NCBI RefSeq assembly: GCF_018812025.1
Contig: NC_063045.1
Span: 21,642,656-21,706,655 of the forward strand
Origin: Megalobrama amblycephala
Lineage: Eukaryota; Chordata; Actinopteri; Cypriniformes; Xenocyprididae
Length of the DNA: 64,000 bases
Reading direction: 5' to 3'
Positions 12,311-25,262 of this stretch are shown one piece after another. How positions within the stretch are numbered: the stretch's first letter is position 1; each line of letters starts with the position of its first letter. The notes under the pieces are model-generated. The model had not been told where the DNA came from, did no database searches, and saw nothing but the letters and a program-made list of their open reading frames with translations. The translations under genes and the position numbers were made by a program.

Positions 12311-15292
12311 TAAGCCTTTTTTGCCACTCTTTTAATGTCAGAAAGATTTCTAAAAAGCTATCTTTTACTGCTAATCTTCCTTTGGAAACTGGCAAATACT
12401 TAACATGGATTTTGCATCACTGTTGTTGTTTCCTCAATTTTCATTCAACATCCTAGAAATAAACATCAACATGATGCAAGAGGGAAAAAATAATAAAACG
12501 TGCAATATTTTCCCACGGAAACAGTAATATACAGTAACAGTAATATACTGTTTTTAGCCTACAGTATTTATTATACTGTTATTAGCCTCTGATATTTTTC
12601 TTTGTTTTTATTCTGGCTACGAGTCACACACTTATTTTTTTATTTATTTTTTAAAGATTGTATGTATTTATTACAACGACAGTTAACTAAAACTCAATAG
12701 ATCTGTGCTTTATGTTTGTGTCCATATGTTCAGTTTAAAGTCTCTTTCTCAGTTCCTCATCCTCACTGAACGCTAGGTGGCGGATGTTAATAAATCTTGG
12801 AGAACAAGATACATTGAAGTTATGATTTTTTTACCAAATGTACCTATATCTGCCAGTTTTAAACGAATAATAATAAAAAAAAACTGCGATGCAGCATTAG
12901 CTACTGCTTCCTTGATACGCAACTCGTACACAAGTACAGCCTACTTACAGCCGAGATGTTTTTACACGGAAATGTTTTATAAACACTACAGTCATTGCTT
13001 TAGTTTGATTGTATTTGACTGTGATATATATCATTACGTGTCTAGCATGAAAATGTACATATTTTTGTTGTTAATCAAAGATTACCTGCACTGTGCGCCA
13101 TTTTATGCTCAACACATTTTTTTAATGCAAAAAATATACAAAGATTTTATGCTCAACACATTCACGAAACCGAAAGTAAAACGCTGACGTCACGATGACG
13201 CGAGCGCGAAACACTGACAAGATCTTTTGCTGTTTATTTACAATCCGAATCACGTTACTTCGTTTAAAAATATCATATTAAAAGACAAATTAATTTATGT
13301 AAGTGATTCTTGTTTCAAAAGAAATTTTGAAATAAGAAGCATAAATACATTAGGCTATCTTACCTTACAGATGCCTATCATATATTTATTTCTACTATTT
13401 CTAAGCACCAGCACACCAAAACAAATTCCCTGTACGTGTAAACCACATTACTTGGCAATAAAGCTGATTCTGATTCTGAAAAGATAGTTAGAGAAATTAA
13501 AGTATCCATTTTAAGTCTCAAGACATTAAGTACTGGAATGTAGGCTACTTATTAAAAAAGTACTTATTACTACATATTTACATAACACACTTCTTACAGG
13601 AAATCTATATTAATTTTTTAATAGACAAAACTGAGTGTTGATGTATGTCATGTATAATGAAAATAAACAGAAAAATGCTAATGCATACCTGTTAAATATG
13701 CAGTAAAGCATGAAAGGTAGAACTAAAAACACTTAAATAAATACTAAAAGTTTCACATTTTTTTGTGAAACACTCAATATTTAACAGAAAGTGTAAGATG
13801 TGACAGATTTCTCCAGAAAATGTCCATATTTTTTATTCCAGCAGCACTGAGAAACTCTTCCTCCCACACCTGCTTTTAGTTTCATGATAACATGAGATCC
13901 CTCATTCAGCTCTTCTACACTGTTTTATCTCTCTCACTGTGTTTGTTATTTATAACACACTGACTATATTCAGAAAGATGATGAGAATGATGATGTATTG
14001 CACTGCACTGCAAATTTCAATGTTATTATATCTGCAATTATAGCTTGTTGTCTTCCTCATGTCTTGTAATGAAAATACTCACTGTAATGTCGATCTTCAG
14101 ACACATAAACCATCTTTACTGGAGTTAAACTCTTCTGAACAATCACAGATTCATAAACTCTTCAGATGTTATCGGCTCCATCCACCAGAGGAAAGAGCTC
14201 AGAAAGAACATTTACTGAATACAAGAGATGGTTTAAATCACATGAAAATGTTGTATTTCTGCAAAATATCAGAGAACAGTCTTTGTGTGTGTGTGTGTGT
14301 GTGTGTGTGTCATGACCATAATGATGGCTTGATATTAACCTGTACACATGAATAAACAGAAGACATCGATATGGAGGACACATCAAAACCCCAAGAAACC
14401 AGGCCTGTATGTTCATGTGTGTTCACACCGAGAGAGTTAAATTAACACTGAAACAGTGTTGAAGTTACTGAAAAAATGAAATGATGATTGAGCATTAACG
14501 ATGAACACATGAAAAATAAATTAGGATTCTTATAAACCAAGACCAACATTATGTGAAGAGATCAAACATGATTGACCTCCAGAACAGACCATGACATGTT
14601 TAAAAACCTTTCTGAATGAACAGAAATACTGTGATGTATATAATAATAACATTTCAATCTGTCCTCAGTTGTTTTCCAAGAGCTGCTTTATCAAACTTTA
14701 TCACATCAACATTTATCAAACAGACATTTTTAGCAATGTAATGTGTATGGCACAAATATTAACCATGGTGTTGGTGTCACATGGATGGGAACATGCATGG
14801 AAATGATATGCAGATGAGGGTAACAAAATAAACTGAAGAAATTTTGCTGAAGAATAGTTTGCAGAAGTCATCTTCAAGTCTCTCAAGGAGTTCGCAGGTC
14901 GCTCTGTGTACACATTCAACACAGCAGCAATTCTTCAGTACTTCAGGTTAAATGATTCTGACTGGCTAAGAAATAGAGGAAAATAAGAAATTGTCCACAC
15001 ATGGATTGATAGACATAAGCATGTCTCCATTTATTATACAGATGACACCAGGTTTAGGCACAGAGTGACCCTCTGAGGACACAGAACTGCTCTTCTAGGA
15101 GCCAACATGAGGAAACAAGAGAAGCAGCACACATACAAAGATATACACATACACACATACACTGATAATTCAAGGCTGATGTTGAACAGGACACTTCCCC
15201 AAAACATACTGATATGTCTCGCAGTGAGAGGTACAGACAATATTCATCATTATTCTCTAGTGTTTGAAGATGACAAAGTAAAATAAATTCTT
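12311..15292. other. Intergenic, no gene seen
   Basis: AT-rich. Contains a direct duplication of TTTTATGCTCAACACATT near 13,102 and 13,148, and a CRE-like TGACGTCAC near 13,187. It also holds a fragment at 14,778-14,822 that repeats part of the element at 59,487-59,760 (both contain GGAAATGATATGCAGATGAG). The 136-codon ORF at 12,777 has no recognisable domain. Confidence 0.4.
14284..14311. repeat. (GT)n microsatellite
   Basis: Uninterrupted GT dinucleotides after CTTTGTG. Confidence 0.9.
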
Positions 15293-15767
15293 TTAAAATG
15301 CAGTGTGTAAAATTTGGGAGGAACTCTTGACAGAAATGCAATATAATATACATAACTATGTTTTTAGTGCATGAACCGTCATGTTTTTATGAGCCATTTC
15401 TATCTACATACACTGGGGGTCCATTTCAAATCGCCATTTTGCGCCATGTTTCTACAGTAGCCCTAAATGGACAAACTGCTCCACAGAGCGTGTTTCATCA
15501 CTATGTTGTTCTTCTTCTAAAATGTTCATGTTTTTAGAGGCAGCTTGCATCGTCACTAATGTTGATTACGCACAAAGAAGAAGTAGCAGTCGAAATAGTT
15601 GTAGATTCACTGCTTGACTAGCTAACATACTCTCTGCTGTATCTGTCTTGAGTTGACCAGACGGCCACCGTAGCTTCTCTATTTTGCTTAGAAAGGGAGG
15701 GGTGAGCGCCGTTAGTTCGCAATCTCACCGCTAGATGCGCAATAAAATTTACACACTGCACCTTTAA
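15293..15767. mobile_element. Non-autonomous DNA transposon (MITE)
   Basis: Terminal inverted repeats: TTAAAATGCAGTGTGTAAAA at the left and TTTTACACACTGCACCTTTAA at the right (one or two differences). The interior has no ORF. The sequence is of a type I recall as abundant in fish genomes. It lies just downstream of the MHC gene's 3' end. Confidence 0.8.
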
Positions 15768-15830
15768 CAGAAGTTATTCAAATCATTTAATAATTAGAAA
15801 GATAAATATTGATTAATAACTTTATTATAA

Positions 15831-15836
15831 ATCACT
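15831..15836 (-). terminator. Candidate polyadenylation signal of the MHC gene
   Basis: AATAAA on the minus strand, about 305 nt after the MHC stop codon at 16,141-16,143. No closer AATAAA was noticed on that strand. Position only; no transcript evidence. Confidence 0.35.
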
Positions 15837-16140
15837 CAAAAGATGTATATTAAAGCGACATATCAATAAACAGTAAACTATAAGCACATATTGACAGCGA
15901 GGCTAAATGAATAATCACAGTTATGAAAGGCCCTCAGTAACCCTGTTAGATAAAGTTATATACATATTATGTACATTTTATAATAAAAGGTAATTTGTTA
16001 AAAATATATCCAAGAAAGAGACATAACGATAAAAAATAAAACCGTACATTGATATTCATAGTGAATAAATGATGTGATGAATGAAGATCACTTCGTCTGC
16101 TCCAGACGGCTGCAGTGATCAATGAACTGTAACTCACGTC

Positions 16141-17240
16141 TCAAGATTCTGTTGATGACTGACTTGTGTTTTCAGAGTCACTGGGAGACGCTGCAACAGA
16201 ACATAAACTATTGAAAAGTCATTCCAAAATTTCTTCTGGATTTGCAGAGATCTTATTTATACAATGTTTACAGAACTATTAATTAATGATTTATTGTATA
16301 ATACTATAATCTTTATTTACTTCATGTCAAAAAGTCTTTTACATTACCAAAACATTTTAAGTTTAAATATATAAATATAATACATTATTGTGTAGAGACA
16401 CAGTTCATCCACCTCTGATACTGTTACACCAAACACAGATTACAGGATACTCACTGTTGGCAGTAACATATCCTGAAATACGGCAAAAACTGAGCCAGCA
16501 TTTTGACGCAGAACCTGAAAGCGCTGGACATAAAGAGTGTATGAGAATGAGACACAACAGAAGATATTTTGTTTTTGCACAGAAAAATTATTCTTGTCTC
16601 TTCATAACATTAAGGTTGAACCACTGCAGTCACTGACCATTTTAACAATGTCTTCAGTACATTTCTGGACCTTGAAAGTGTTGATTATATTACCGTCTAT
16701 GGATGAGTCATATACCTCTCAGATTTAATCAAAAATATCTTAATTTGTGTTTTGAAGATGAACGAAGGGTGTAGAACGACATGAGGGAGAGTAATAAATG
16801 ACAGAATTTTATATTTGGGTGAACTAACCCTTTAAGGGACATTTATGTAGGAGATGATGAATGAAAAATTAAAACAGAAACTGGTTCTGACCTACTAATT
16901 CAAATAATACTACATAATATGACTATCAGTACTAAGATAATAATCATGAAGCATTACTGTTTCTCACCTGGCTTCAATTTCCTTTGATATACAAAATATC
17001 CGATGACACCAATGATGAGCGACAGTGACAGAATCACCGCCACAAGAACAACAACAACAGTCACGTCAAACGGAGCAGCTGTTTCTGTTTATAGAAAATA
17101 TACACCAGATTGCTGAAAGATTCAGTGTTAAGAAGTGGTTCTGAAGTTCTGAAGACAAAAAACGAATTATACAATACAATACTTATTTATGAAGCACATT
17201 TAAAAACTACCAAGGTTGGCCAAAGTGCTGTACAGGAAAA

Positions 17241-17275
<35 letters not shown>

Positions 17276-20200
17276 AAAATAATAATAATAATAATAATAA
17301 AGAAGACTACCAAATGTAAGGAACACAGCAGTAATAAAACAATAAAAGCAATGATAAAGGAGTATTGAGAAACAAAGAGAGTAAACATGTCTTTATAGCA
17401 GATTTAAAGGTGAAACAGAGGGAGTAAATATAATGCGAAGAGGAAAACTGTTCCACAGATTCAGACCTGCAGTTGTAAAGGTGTGATCACTTAGTTTTTA
17501 ACAGTAAGTAGACAGAGATCACTGGATCTCTAACCTCTAGAAGCATATGGATGAAGCAGGTTAGTCAGGTACTGGACTTACTATTTTTAGTCCTGATTTC
17601 CTTCTCTGTCAGAGTCTTTCTGAAGGTTTTGCTCTGGTGTTTCACCACACAGCTGAACTCATTCTTCCTCCACTCATCAGCTTCAGTCTGGAGGGTCACA
17701 GTCTTCTGGAAGGTGCCGTCCTCATTGGGAAGAAGTTTCCCAACCTTCACATTCTTAAGCTCTTGTCCGTTTCTCATCCAGGTGACTGTAATATCACTGG
17801 GATAAAAGTGTGTGACGTGACACAACACTGGAGAGCAGGCGTTCTTCTGTAACAGAGACACCTGAGGAGAGACTGAGAGAGAGACACTGTAAAGTTATGT
17901 CAAGACTTTTTGCATATCCAGATTGGTCTTACTAGTCTAGACAGAAAAAAAAAAAAAACCTTATTTGATCACTAGTGCTGACAGTCTGCCTGAAAAGATC
18001 TGATTTGAGGAAAAATCCAGTTTTGCCTGCAGTCTGAACACAACCTAAGTAACTTTTATTTTACCATCATATCAAACATTTTGCCAGGTGTAGGAGTAAA
18101 TCGTGACAATAATTTGATAACTGATAAGCGCTGCCATTTCTGTTTTGTATTAAAAAAATAATAATAAAAGCACCAAAACTAAAACCCCACTCTGCCCAAA
18201 AGACAGTGCAGTGAGAACAAATGCATCGTGGACCGGCTCAACTCGATCACGCGACCACAAATTAGATGCAGCGAGAAGCGTTCGAGTTTGGCACAGAGGA
18301 TACGATCCACAATTGTCTTGTGATTATCAGGGATTTAAACTAAAGACAGATGAAACCGTGCTGACATTCTCAACAAAACTGACGTGGAAAGCAAGAGAAA
18401 CACTGAGCCACAACAATCCAGCTGGAATAGGGTACTACTTAATCCACAAATCATTCAAATTTACCATGGATTTACTGTAGTAACACTAACTGCAACTCTG
18501 GTGTTGTGGCAGAAATGTGAGGTATTTATATCGGATTTTAATATGTTATTAATGTAGATGTAGTAAATGAGTAATGAAATATACACTCTAAAAAATGCTG
18601 GGTTAAAAACAACCCAAATTGGGATGAAAATGGACAAACCCAGCGATTGGGTTAAATGTTTGCCCAACCTGCTGGGTAGTTTTATTTAAACCAACTGTTG
18701 TTTAAAAATTGCTATATGGCTAGCTTAAAATGAACCCAAAATAGTTGGGAAATTAAAAACCAGATGCAATTAGAGGCAACAATAATAGACAAAAGGTGAA
18801 TGTTTATTAATAAGCTTTAATATTTTATTAATATAAATTTAATAGTTTAATAGTTTATTAATATAAATTTATTAATAAGAAATTTAATAAATGTTTATTG
18901 TTTAATAATTATTCATTGAACATTAATAAATGTTCATTTCCAACATACTTTGGGTTAATTTTAATTAAGCAATACAGTAATTTTTAAACAATAGTTGAGT
19001 TAAATAATACTACTCAGCAGGTTGGGCTAACATTTAACCCAACCGCTGGGTTAAAACAACCCAATAGCTGGGTTTGTCCATTTTCAACCCAACTTGGGTT
19101 GTTTTTAACCCAGCATTTTTTAGAGTGATAGACACAATAATTACACTCATTGTTTCAAAACTTTGGGATGGCCGTCCTGCAGGAAAGTCCATTGATCATC
19201 AAGCTTCAGTCTCTGCACAATCTTTTCCAAAATGTCTTGATACTTCAAAGAATTCATGATGTCCTTCATACAGTCAAGATTTCTACTTCCTGCAACAGCA
19301 AAGAACCCCAATAACAAGATTGGACCGCCTCCATGTTTGACCATGGATATGGTGTTCTTCTGCTCATAAGCTTTGCCTTTTTTGCACAAGACGTACCCAC
19401 TGATCCATGGGTCAAAAAAGTTCAAGTTTGGTCACATTCCTCCATAAAACATTCTTCCACAACTCCACAGGTATATCCAAATGAATTGAAGCATATTGAA
19501 CTCAGTGTAATGCCTTTGGTGCATAGACTGAAGCTTGATGATCAATGGACTTTCCTGCAGGACAGATGTCCCAAAGTTTACATCCAAATCAAATCTTGGT
19601 TCAGGGATCAGCCGTAGAATGTTCTTGAGTGGCCTGTCTTCAGTCTACAGTCTGTCTACAGTCTTCAGATTGAAATCTCATTGAAAATATTTGGTGGAAT
19701 TTGAAGAAAGCAGAGGTAACATGGAAACCAAAGTCTATCAGTAATCTGGAAGCTTTTTCAAGCGAGGAATGGGCCAATATTGCAGTAGAGAGGTGACAGA
19801 AGCTTCTAAACACTTACATGCAGCGTTTATTAGAAGTTATGAAGAATAAAAGATTCTGCACAAAATTTGACTTTTGGGGGTTGAATAATTTTGAACATGC
19901 ATCTTTTCCCATTTTTCATCAACTTCACATTCTCGCAATCACTTAAATGTGTATTAATAAACTTTGTTCACTGATGCCTATGAATTGTTTTCATAACATC
20001 TCAGCAGCACAATGTCTTGCAGTTTCAACTGTAAAAATGACTCACATTTGTTTTTGTGCACTTAAATATTTATGTACCTGTTTTCTCCAGGCTGCTCTTT
20101 CCAAGCGTCAGGAGCTTCTTCAAAGTCTCAATACAATCCATTTTAAGGTAGTTTTTCCAGTGCACAAGACGGATGGTTTCATTGTTACACCTCTCTTGAG

Positions 20201-23200
20201 TCCTGAATCCTTGCTTCACTGGAGATATCCATTCATCCCTCTTCAAATCCAGAAACAGGAAATCCTCTCCATCATATCCATATTGACGGAACGCATTTGT
20301 TTTCCCAGTTTCATCGTTCCATTCACAGCCGTAGGTTATCTGGTATGTGTGCTCACCTGAGGAGATGATATGAATGATATGAACAACATTACACTCTATG
20401 CAAACAAACAAGTGTGATATTGTGTTTATGCAACAGAAGACACAAGTGTGTAAATAAACAAGAAAAAAACAAAACAATGGATAGTCTTTAAAACCCTCTT
20501 TTGAGGAACTACTTCCTTCCGCCATGGATTCAGATCTCAAGTTGACAGTTTAACAGTTGAGCCCAAACCTCCATTACTAATTCTAAAATGTCATTTCAGA
20601 ACTAGTAACGAAGGAACATTGAGTCGTTGAGGCAAACAGCCAATCACACGGAACATGGAAAAGCATCAGTTTGATTGACTTCGTTTGATTGATGATTGTT
20701 ATGAAAAAATATCATGAACTGAAACACATTTACGAGGCAGGAATAAACACTGCTGCAGTTTAAAGTGAGAGATACAGGGGGAGTGGCTTTATTGTGTCAG
20801 ATATATGTCACTTCGCTCAGAGCTGATTGGTCCAGTTTTGGTTTGCGATCTCTAACCCAGAATAAAACCCACCGTACCACCAAACCTGTCCCTAACATTA
20901 CCCGACTCCCATGCCGGAGACCCGGGTTTGAGTCCCGCTTAGAGTGGGCAGTTCGAACAGCTCTAAAAGAAACTTACAATCGTTATCTGAGGTGAAAGGC
21001 GACATCCACATATTTTATCCACACGTGTAAATGTAACATTTTATTCAACAGCATGCGCTAAACTCCTGATTTTTCATTTTATTATTCATTCTGGGTCATG
21101 TTATCAGAATCCAGATATTATGTGTGAATGTACTTGTGATGGTGTGTCCAGCGTACCTGCTGACTCTGTCCAGATGGTGTTTAAAATCCAGTGATGTTGT
21201 TCAACCAATAAATGTGTCTGTCTCTTCCAGTAATCTGATTCTTCAATCTCTCTCACCCATTCTGTTTTTGGTGAAGCTTTCTTTGTGTTGATACCAAAGT
21301 ACATAAACTGAACATCATCAACCAGACCAGTTGCAGTGAACGTCTTGTCTCCAGACACAGAAGTGTAGAAATATTTTAGAGAGTGTTTTCCTGTGGACAG
21401 AAATCAGCCATATTAAATGGGTCACAATTAGCTTATATATTCAATTAATATTCGATTCATTTTTATCCATTTGCATGCATTTTTAAGCATTGTGGTTTAA
21501 AACAAGTGATTTTTGAATCACAGTCTGCAGAGACAGACAATATATCTCCATATTTCTGAATGCTGTCTGAGAGACGCAAACACATCCACTGCTCAGAGTG
21601 TGTGAGTTTAGAACAGAGTTATATTTGCCCATTTATTGGCCTTGAACAGTTTAATATACTTATTTGTATGTGTCAAAATGACCATTTTTTTTAAGTATCT
21701 GAAATCGCTGTGTCTGAAATTGCCCCCTTTACCCTTAAATAGGGCACTATTTTAGGGAACAGCCATTTCTAATGGTGTCCCAAACCATGACCCTGTCCCA
21801 AATGGCACACTTCTTTGCATTTTTGGGCTTATGGGCTTACAATAGCTGCTACGTGCCCATGTCCGTTACATCCATGAGATCGTAGGGTGTCCCATTTGTC
21901 AATTTTAGGCTTTTTTTGAAATTATGAAATAATTATGAAGTTTATATGGTGTCAAAAATGTTGATATAAAATCCTTATGGCATTGTTAAACCTTCAATAT
22001 TTCAGTAAAATGTCAAACTTGGAACTGTTAATTATCCTGATGTGGCCAACTTTTGATTTGATTTGAAGTTGCTTGTGTAATTTTTTATTCCAAACACAGA
22101 TTGTATAACACTATTACTATTTTGCCAACAAATGCAGCTTTTCTATCATAACCCAACATAAAAGTTTTTTTGTGTGTGTGTGTGTGTGTGTGTACTTATT
22201 CCACACACAAGATATTCTGAGACATGTTTTTTGTTGTTTTGCTTTTTTAAACAACATGGTAATTTTTGACCAAAGAGATTCAAGGAGAACGATAAATGAC
22301 TGATTCTTCTTCTGCATTATAGAAGAAGCACAATCAAGGTTCACTCTCAAAGACCCTGCCCAGTTATTTATGATTTACATGTCAATATCTGTCACAGCGA
22401 GCATGTAGCATTTCCAAAAGATAAAAGTGTGACGCTGAAAGAACAAATAACCAAGAACCTTTACTAAACACAGAGAGATATACAGCCACAACACATAGCC
22501 TACCTTTAACTTTCACCAGCAGTGTTTTTGAGAGAGAGAGAGAGAGAAAAGAAGTTGGCAGCATTTTTGACAGGCATTCTTTAAAATCAATGCCTGAACA
22601 CTGTTGGGGAATCTACTCTGAAACTGGTTTGACAAGATACTCTTTAAACTAGTCAGGCTACATTCAACCACCCTTCTGAAAAAGTAGTAAGGTCTAAAGA
22701 AAGCTAACTATCAAAACGTAGGCCTAGTTATCTCCATCAAAACTATTTTTTACAATGACATTGTATATTACAAATAACTGAATAATTGTTCATTTTTGAT
22801 AAATTGTTTTAAGTAAAACTGTGTGGTTAAAATACCGTAATGCAACACAATGGTGATTTTATTTAGTAAACTATCCAAAGATACACACAAAACTACCATA
22901 TCTCAGACTGTCAATGTGCAAAACTGCTAAAAATGTAATTTTGTTCAGCATTTTAATTTGTCTGACATGTTGACAGGTTATTTAACAACTGTGTTCACAA
23001 AAGTGAAAGTAAAATTAACAGCAGACGACTAATATGGGTCTTTATTGCTTAAAAACACAATATGTCACATAAATATGACATTGATCACAGTAAATAAAAA
23101 GCTGTTTTAATGATAAAAGTTACTTACAACGTTAAAGATAGATGCAAATAGATAAAAACAGTGGATAAGCTCGTCTTGCCAAACCGGAAGTGCTGAGCGT

Positions 23201-23304
23201 TATTTATTAAACGTCAAAAGTAAAATGAATCTAAGCAAAATAAACGACTCACCGGCAAATGCGAGAGAAATCCCAACGAGTAGTAGAATCACAGAGGATC
23301 GCAT
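16141..23304 (-). CDS. MHC class I heavy chain, non-classical-looking
   Basis: A type I membrane glycoprotein predicted to pair with beta-2-microglobulin and display a ligand at the cell surface. Coding exons (minus strand, transcript order): 23253-23304 signal peptide (MRSSVILLLVGISLAFA); 21157-21390 alpha-1 (KHSLKYFYTS, PKTEWVRE, DYWKRQTH); 20078-20356 alpha-2 (YGCEWNDETG, YGYDGEDF, CIETLKKLL, both domain cysteines); 17582-17872 alpha-3 Ig domain (VLCHVTHFYPSDITVTW and FSCVVKH cysteines); 16968-17078 transmembrane segment (VVVVLVAVILSLSLIIGVIG, then YQRKLK); 16141-16190 Ser/Thr-rich tail ending in TGA. All junctions are GT-AG and phase 1; the total of 1,017 nt gives 338 residues with no stop. 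Class I Tyr7, Tyr59 and Tyr159 are kept. Thr143, Lys146, Trp147, Trp167 and Tyr171 equivalents are Gln, Cys, Asn, Thr and Leu (my hand alignment). Alpha-1 is about ten residues short at its C-terminus. These suggest a non-classical lineage; which one cannot be settled here. Confidence 0.93.
16725..16837. repeat. Single arm of a palindromic fish repeat, in MHC intron 5
   Basis: Matches one arm of the foldback element at 27,733-28,520 (shared TATCTTAATTTGTGTT, CGACATGAGGG, GGTGAACTAACCCTTTAA-type end). Only one arm is present. Confidence 0.65.
17237..17302. repeat. (AAAT)n and (AAT)n microsatellite in MHC intron 4
   Basis: About ten AAAT units run directly into AAT units. Confidence 0.92.
18584..19127. 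mobile_element. Palindromic MITE in MHC intron 3
   Basis: CACTCTAAAAAATGCTGGGT at the left is an inverted copy of ACCCAGCATTTTTTAGAGTG at the right. The arms extend inward for about 90 bp with multiple AACCCAA/TTGGGTT words. The centre is AT-rich and non-coding. Confidence 0.88.
19147..19900. mobile_element. Rearranged Tc1-like transposase fragments in MHC intron 3
   Basis: The minus strand of 19147-19425 encodes a Tc1 transposase piece (KNTISMVKHGGGPILLLGFF, then MNSLKYQDILEKIVQRLKL). The plus strand from about 19,505 encodes the following piece (RLKLDDQWTFLQD, FRDQP, then a stop-riddled C-terminus to about 19,880). The segment encoding RLKLDDQWTFLQD occurs in both, inverted, at 19,170-19,205 and 19,528-19,562. 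This is a head-to-head rearranged, dead element. Confidence 0.8.
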
Positions 23305-23480
23305 GTTTGTCTTAACATATCAGCAACAGTCTTATTTTTAAATCATCTTTCTAGAAAGCCAGTTGAAGCGGGTGTCTTTTCTTCTCAACACACCTGTCTG
23401 AACGCACCTGAACTAAAGAAGCCCCGCCCACTCGATCATCGAGTCATCAGTCACTATGCGGAACTACTGGATTGTGTTAT
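23305..23480 (-). promoter_or_regulatory. Putative MHC class I promoter region
   Basis: Lies immediately upstream of the signal-peptide exon. A GC box (GGGCGGGG on the minus strand, 23,421-23,430) lies about 120 nt before the ATG, with GAGAAGAAAAGACAC that weakly resembles an interferon-response element. No convincing S-X-Y module or TATA box was recognised. Confidence 0.35.
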
Positions 23481-24889
23481 TATTCTGTTAAAGGCGACTG
23501 AAGACGTCATGAAGTCGTGTACAGATTACGGAGCTAATCACTTTTTTTAGGGGGTCTGCAAAATTATAACCCCCTCGTTGAAGTCGCTACCTGAATTCGG
23601 CACAAAACCTGATCGCAAGAAAAAGTTCGGGTACGATACAAGCGAGCACTGGTCGGAAATGTAACCTCACAGATGCTGTACAGGTGTAATAATGTTCACG
23701 TGATCAGACTGATGAAGCCTCTGTATGAATGAACGCGTCTCACCTGTTTGAATGGAGATTTGGTGCCATCTGCTGGACACACAACAAAGATCAACACTGG
23801 ATAGTACTCTGAAATACTGTATAATAAAATGTGAAATGTCTTTTGTTAAGTTGGATTGATGACAGATTTAACTAGTCATTACCTCTCTAGCTCTGCTTGA
23901 GATCACAGTGAGCTGCTTCACTACACAGACAGCACAAGAGCAGAAGATCTGACTGAAACAGCATCTGTGATCCACTGACACCTTCATCTGTACAGAGACT
24001 CTCACTAAATACATCACAACACTTGCTGAACAAACTATAATCATCAGTCAGCTTTATTTCTACAGTGCTTTATTTAGTACAGACTGATTCAAAGCAGATT
24101 CACTGTAATAAACAGGACAATAACAGTGATAACCTCACAAAGAATCAAAAGTTTGTACTATTTTATGTTTATTTTGATAAATAAAAGAAATAATTTTTGT
24201 TCAATAAATATATTGTCATTAAAATAGGCCTATGTTAATATAAAAATATATTTTAAAAATACATTATTTTTAAAAGTAATCATTCTTTAAGCATTAAAGG
24301 TGATCCAATAATATTAATATAGATTTACAGTAGTAACAATAAATTATATTTTATTGTGATATGATTAATATCATATTTTAAAATATGATTGTTTCATTAC
24401 AAATATGGGTATATCTCTAAGTTGGATACTCAATATGATAAATGATATTTGCTATGTGAATCTAACCATTTACCCAGTTATTCATTATCATGTTAATTAT
24501 TGTGCCTTTTGCCCCAAAATCAGTGGTGCTTTTTACCCCAAATACCATACTTTTACATATTCTTCGTTATTGAAAAACTCTTGCTTTAATTACCTTGAAC
24601 AAAACTGAAAATCATTAAGAAGACTTTTGTCTGAAAATACAAACATTAATTTAATGGATTCTCATTTGCTACTTAAATCAACAACATTTTTAAAAAACAT
24701 CAAATATTAAATTAACTATACCTGCCCGTGATCATGTCAAAGATTAGACAAATATGCATGTTCTTTCGAAAAGCGATATTTAGGAAACTTCTGCGGCAAG
24801 TTTTGTGTTTTGTGCCATCTAGTGGTTTAGAGAAAAATAAAATCAAAGGCGCTTTTTGCCCCGTTGTACCCTACTGCCTGACTGCATTG
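23481..24889. other. Intergenic, no gene seen
   Basis: AT-rich spacer between the MHC promoter and the Tc1 fragment. Two CTCF-like words (minus strand CCAGCAGATGGCACC at about 23,762-23,776 and CCACTAGATGGCACA at 24,811-24,825) are the only notable items. Confidence 0.4.
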
Positions 24890-25262
24890 TGTCAAGTGTA
24901 AAGTTTGGTGGAGGGGGATTATGGTGTGGGGTTGTTTTTCAGGGGTTGGGCTTGGACCCTTAGTTCCAGTGAAAGGAACTCTTAAAGCTTCACCATACCA
25001 AGACATTTTGGACAATTTCTTGCTCCCAACTTTGTGGGAACAGTTTGGGGATGTTCCCTTGCTGTTCCAACATGACTGCGCACCAGTGCACAAAGCAAGG
25101 TCCATAAAGACATGGATAGCGAGTTTGGTGTGGAGGAACATGACTGTCCTGCACAGAGTCCTGACCTCATCCCGACTGAACACCTTTGGGATAAATTAGA
25201 GCGGAGACTATGAGCCAGACCTTCTCGCCAACATCACTGCCTGACCTCACAAATGAGCTTCA
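24890..25262 (+). mobile_element. Tc1-like transposase fragment
   Basis: Encodes the central part of a Tc1 transposase: [19 protein letters not shown], then [18 protein letters not shown] and [16 protein letters not shown] frame break then leads to a piece resembling the conserved [15 protein letters not shown] region and a short tail ending near ALPDLTN-like sequence. Neither end of the transposon was found. It abuts the GIMAP tail remnant directly, so it probably inserted into or recombined with that gene. Confidence 0.8.

Noticed and set aside
20880..20960. tRNA gene
   Set aside because: GGGTTTGAGTCCC resembles a B box, but no A box at proper spacing or cloverleaf could be drawn; at most an old SINE fragment in MHC intron 2.
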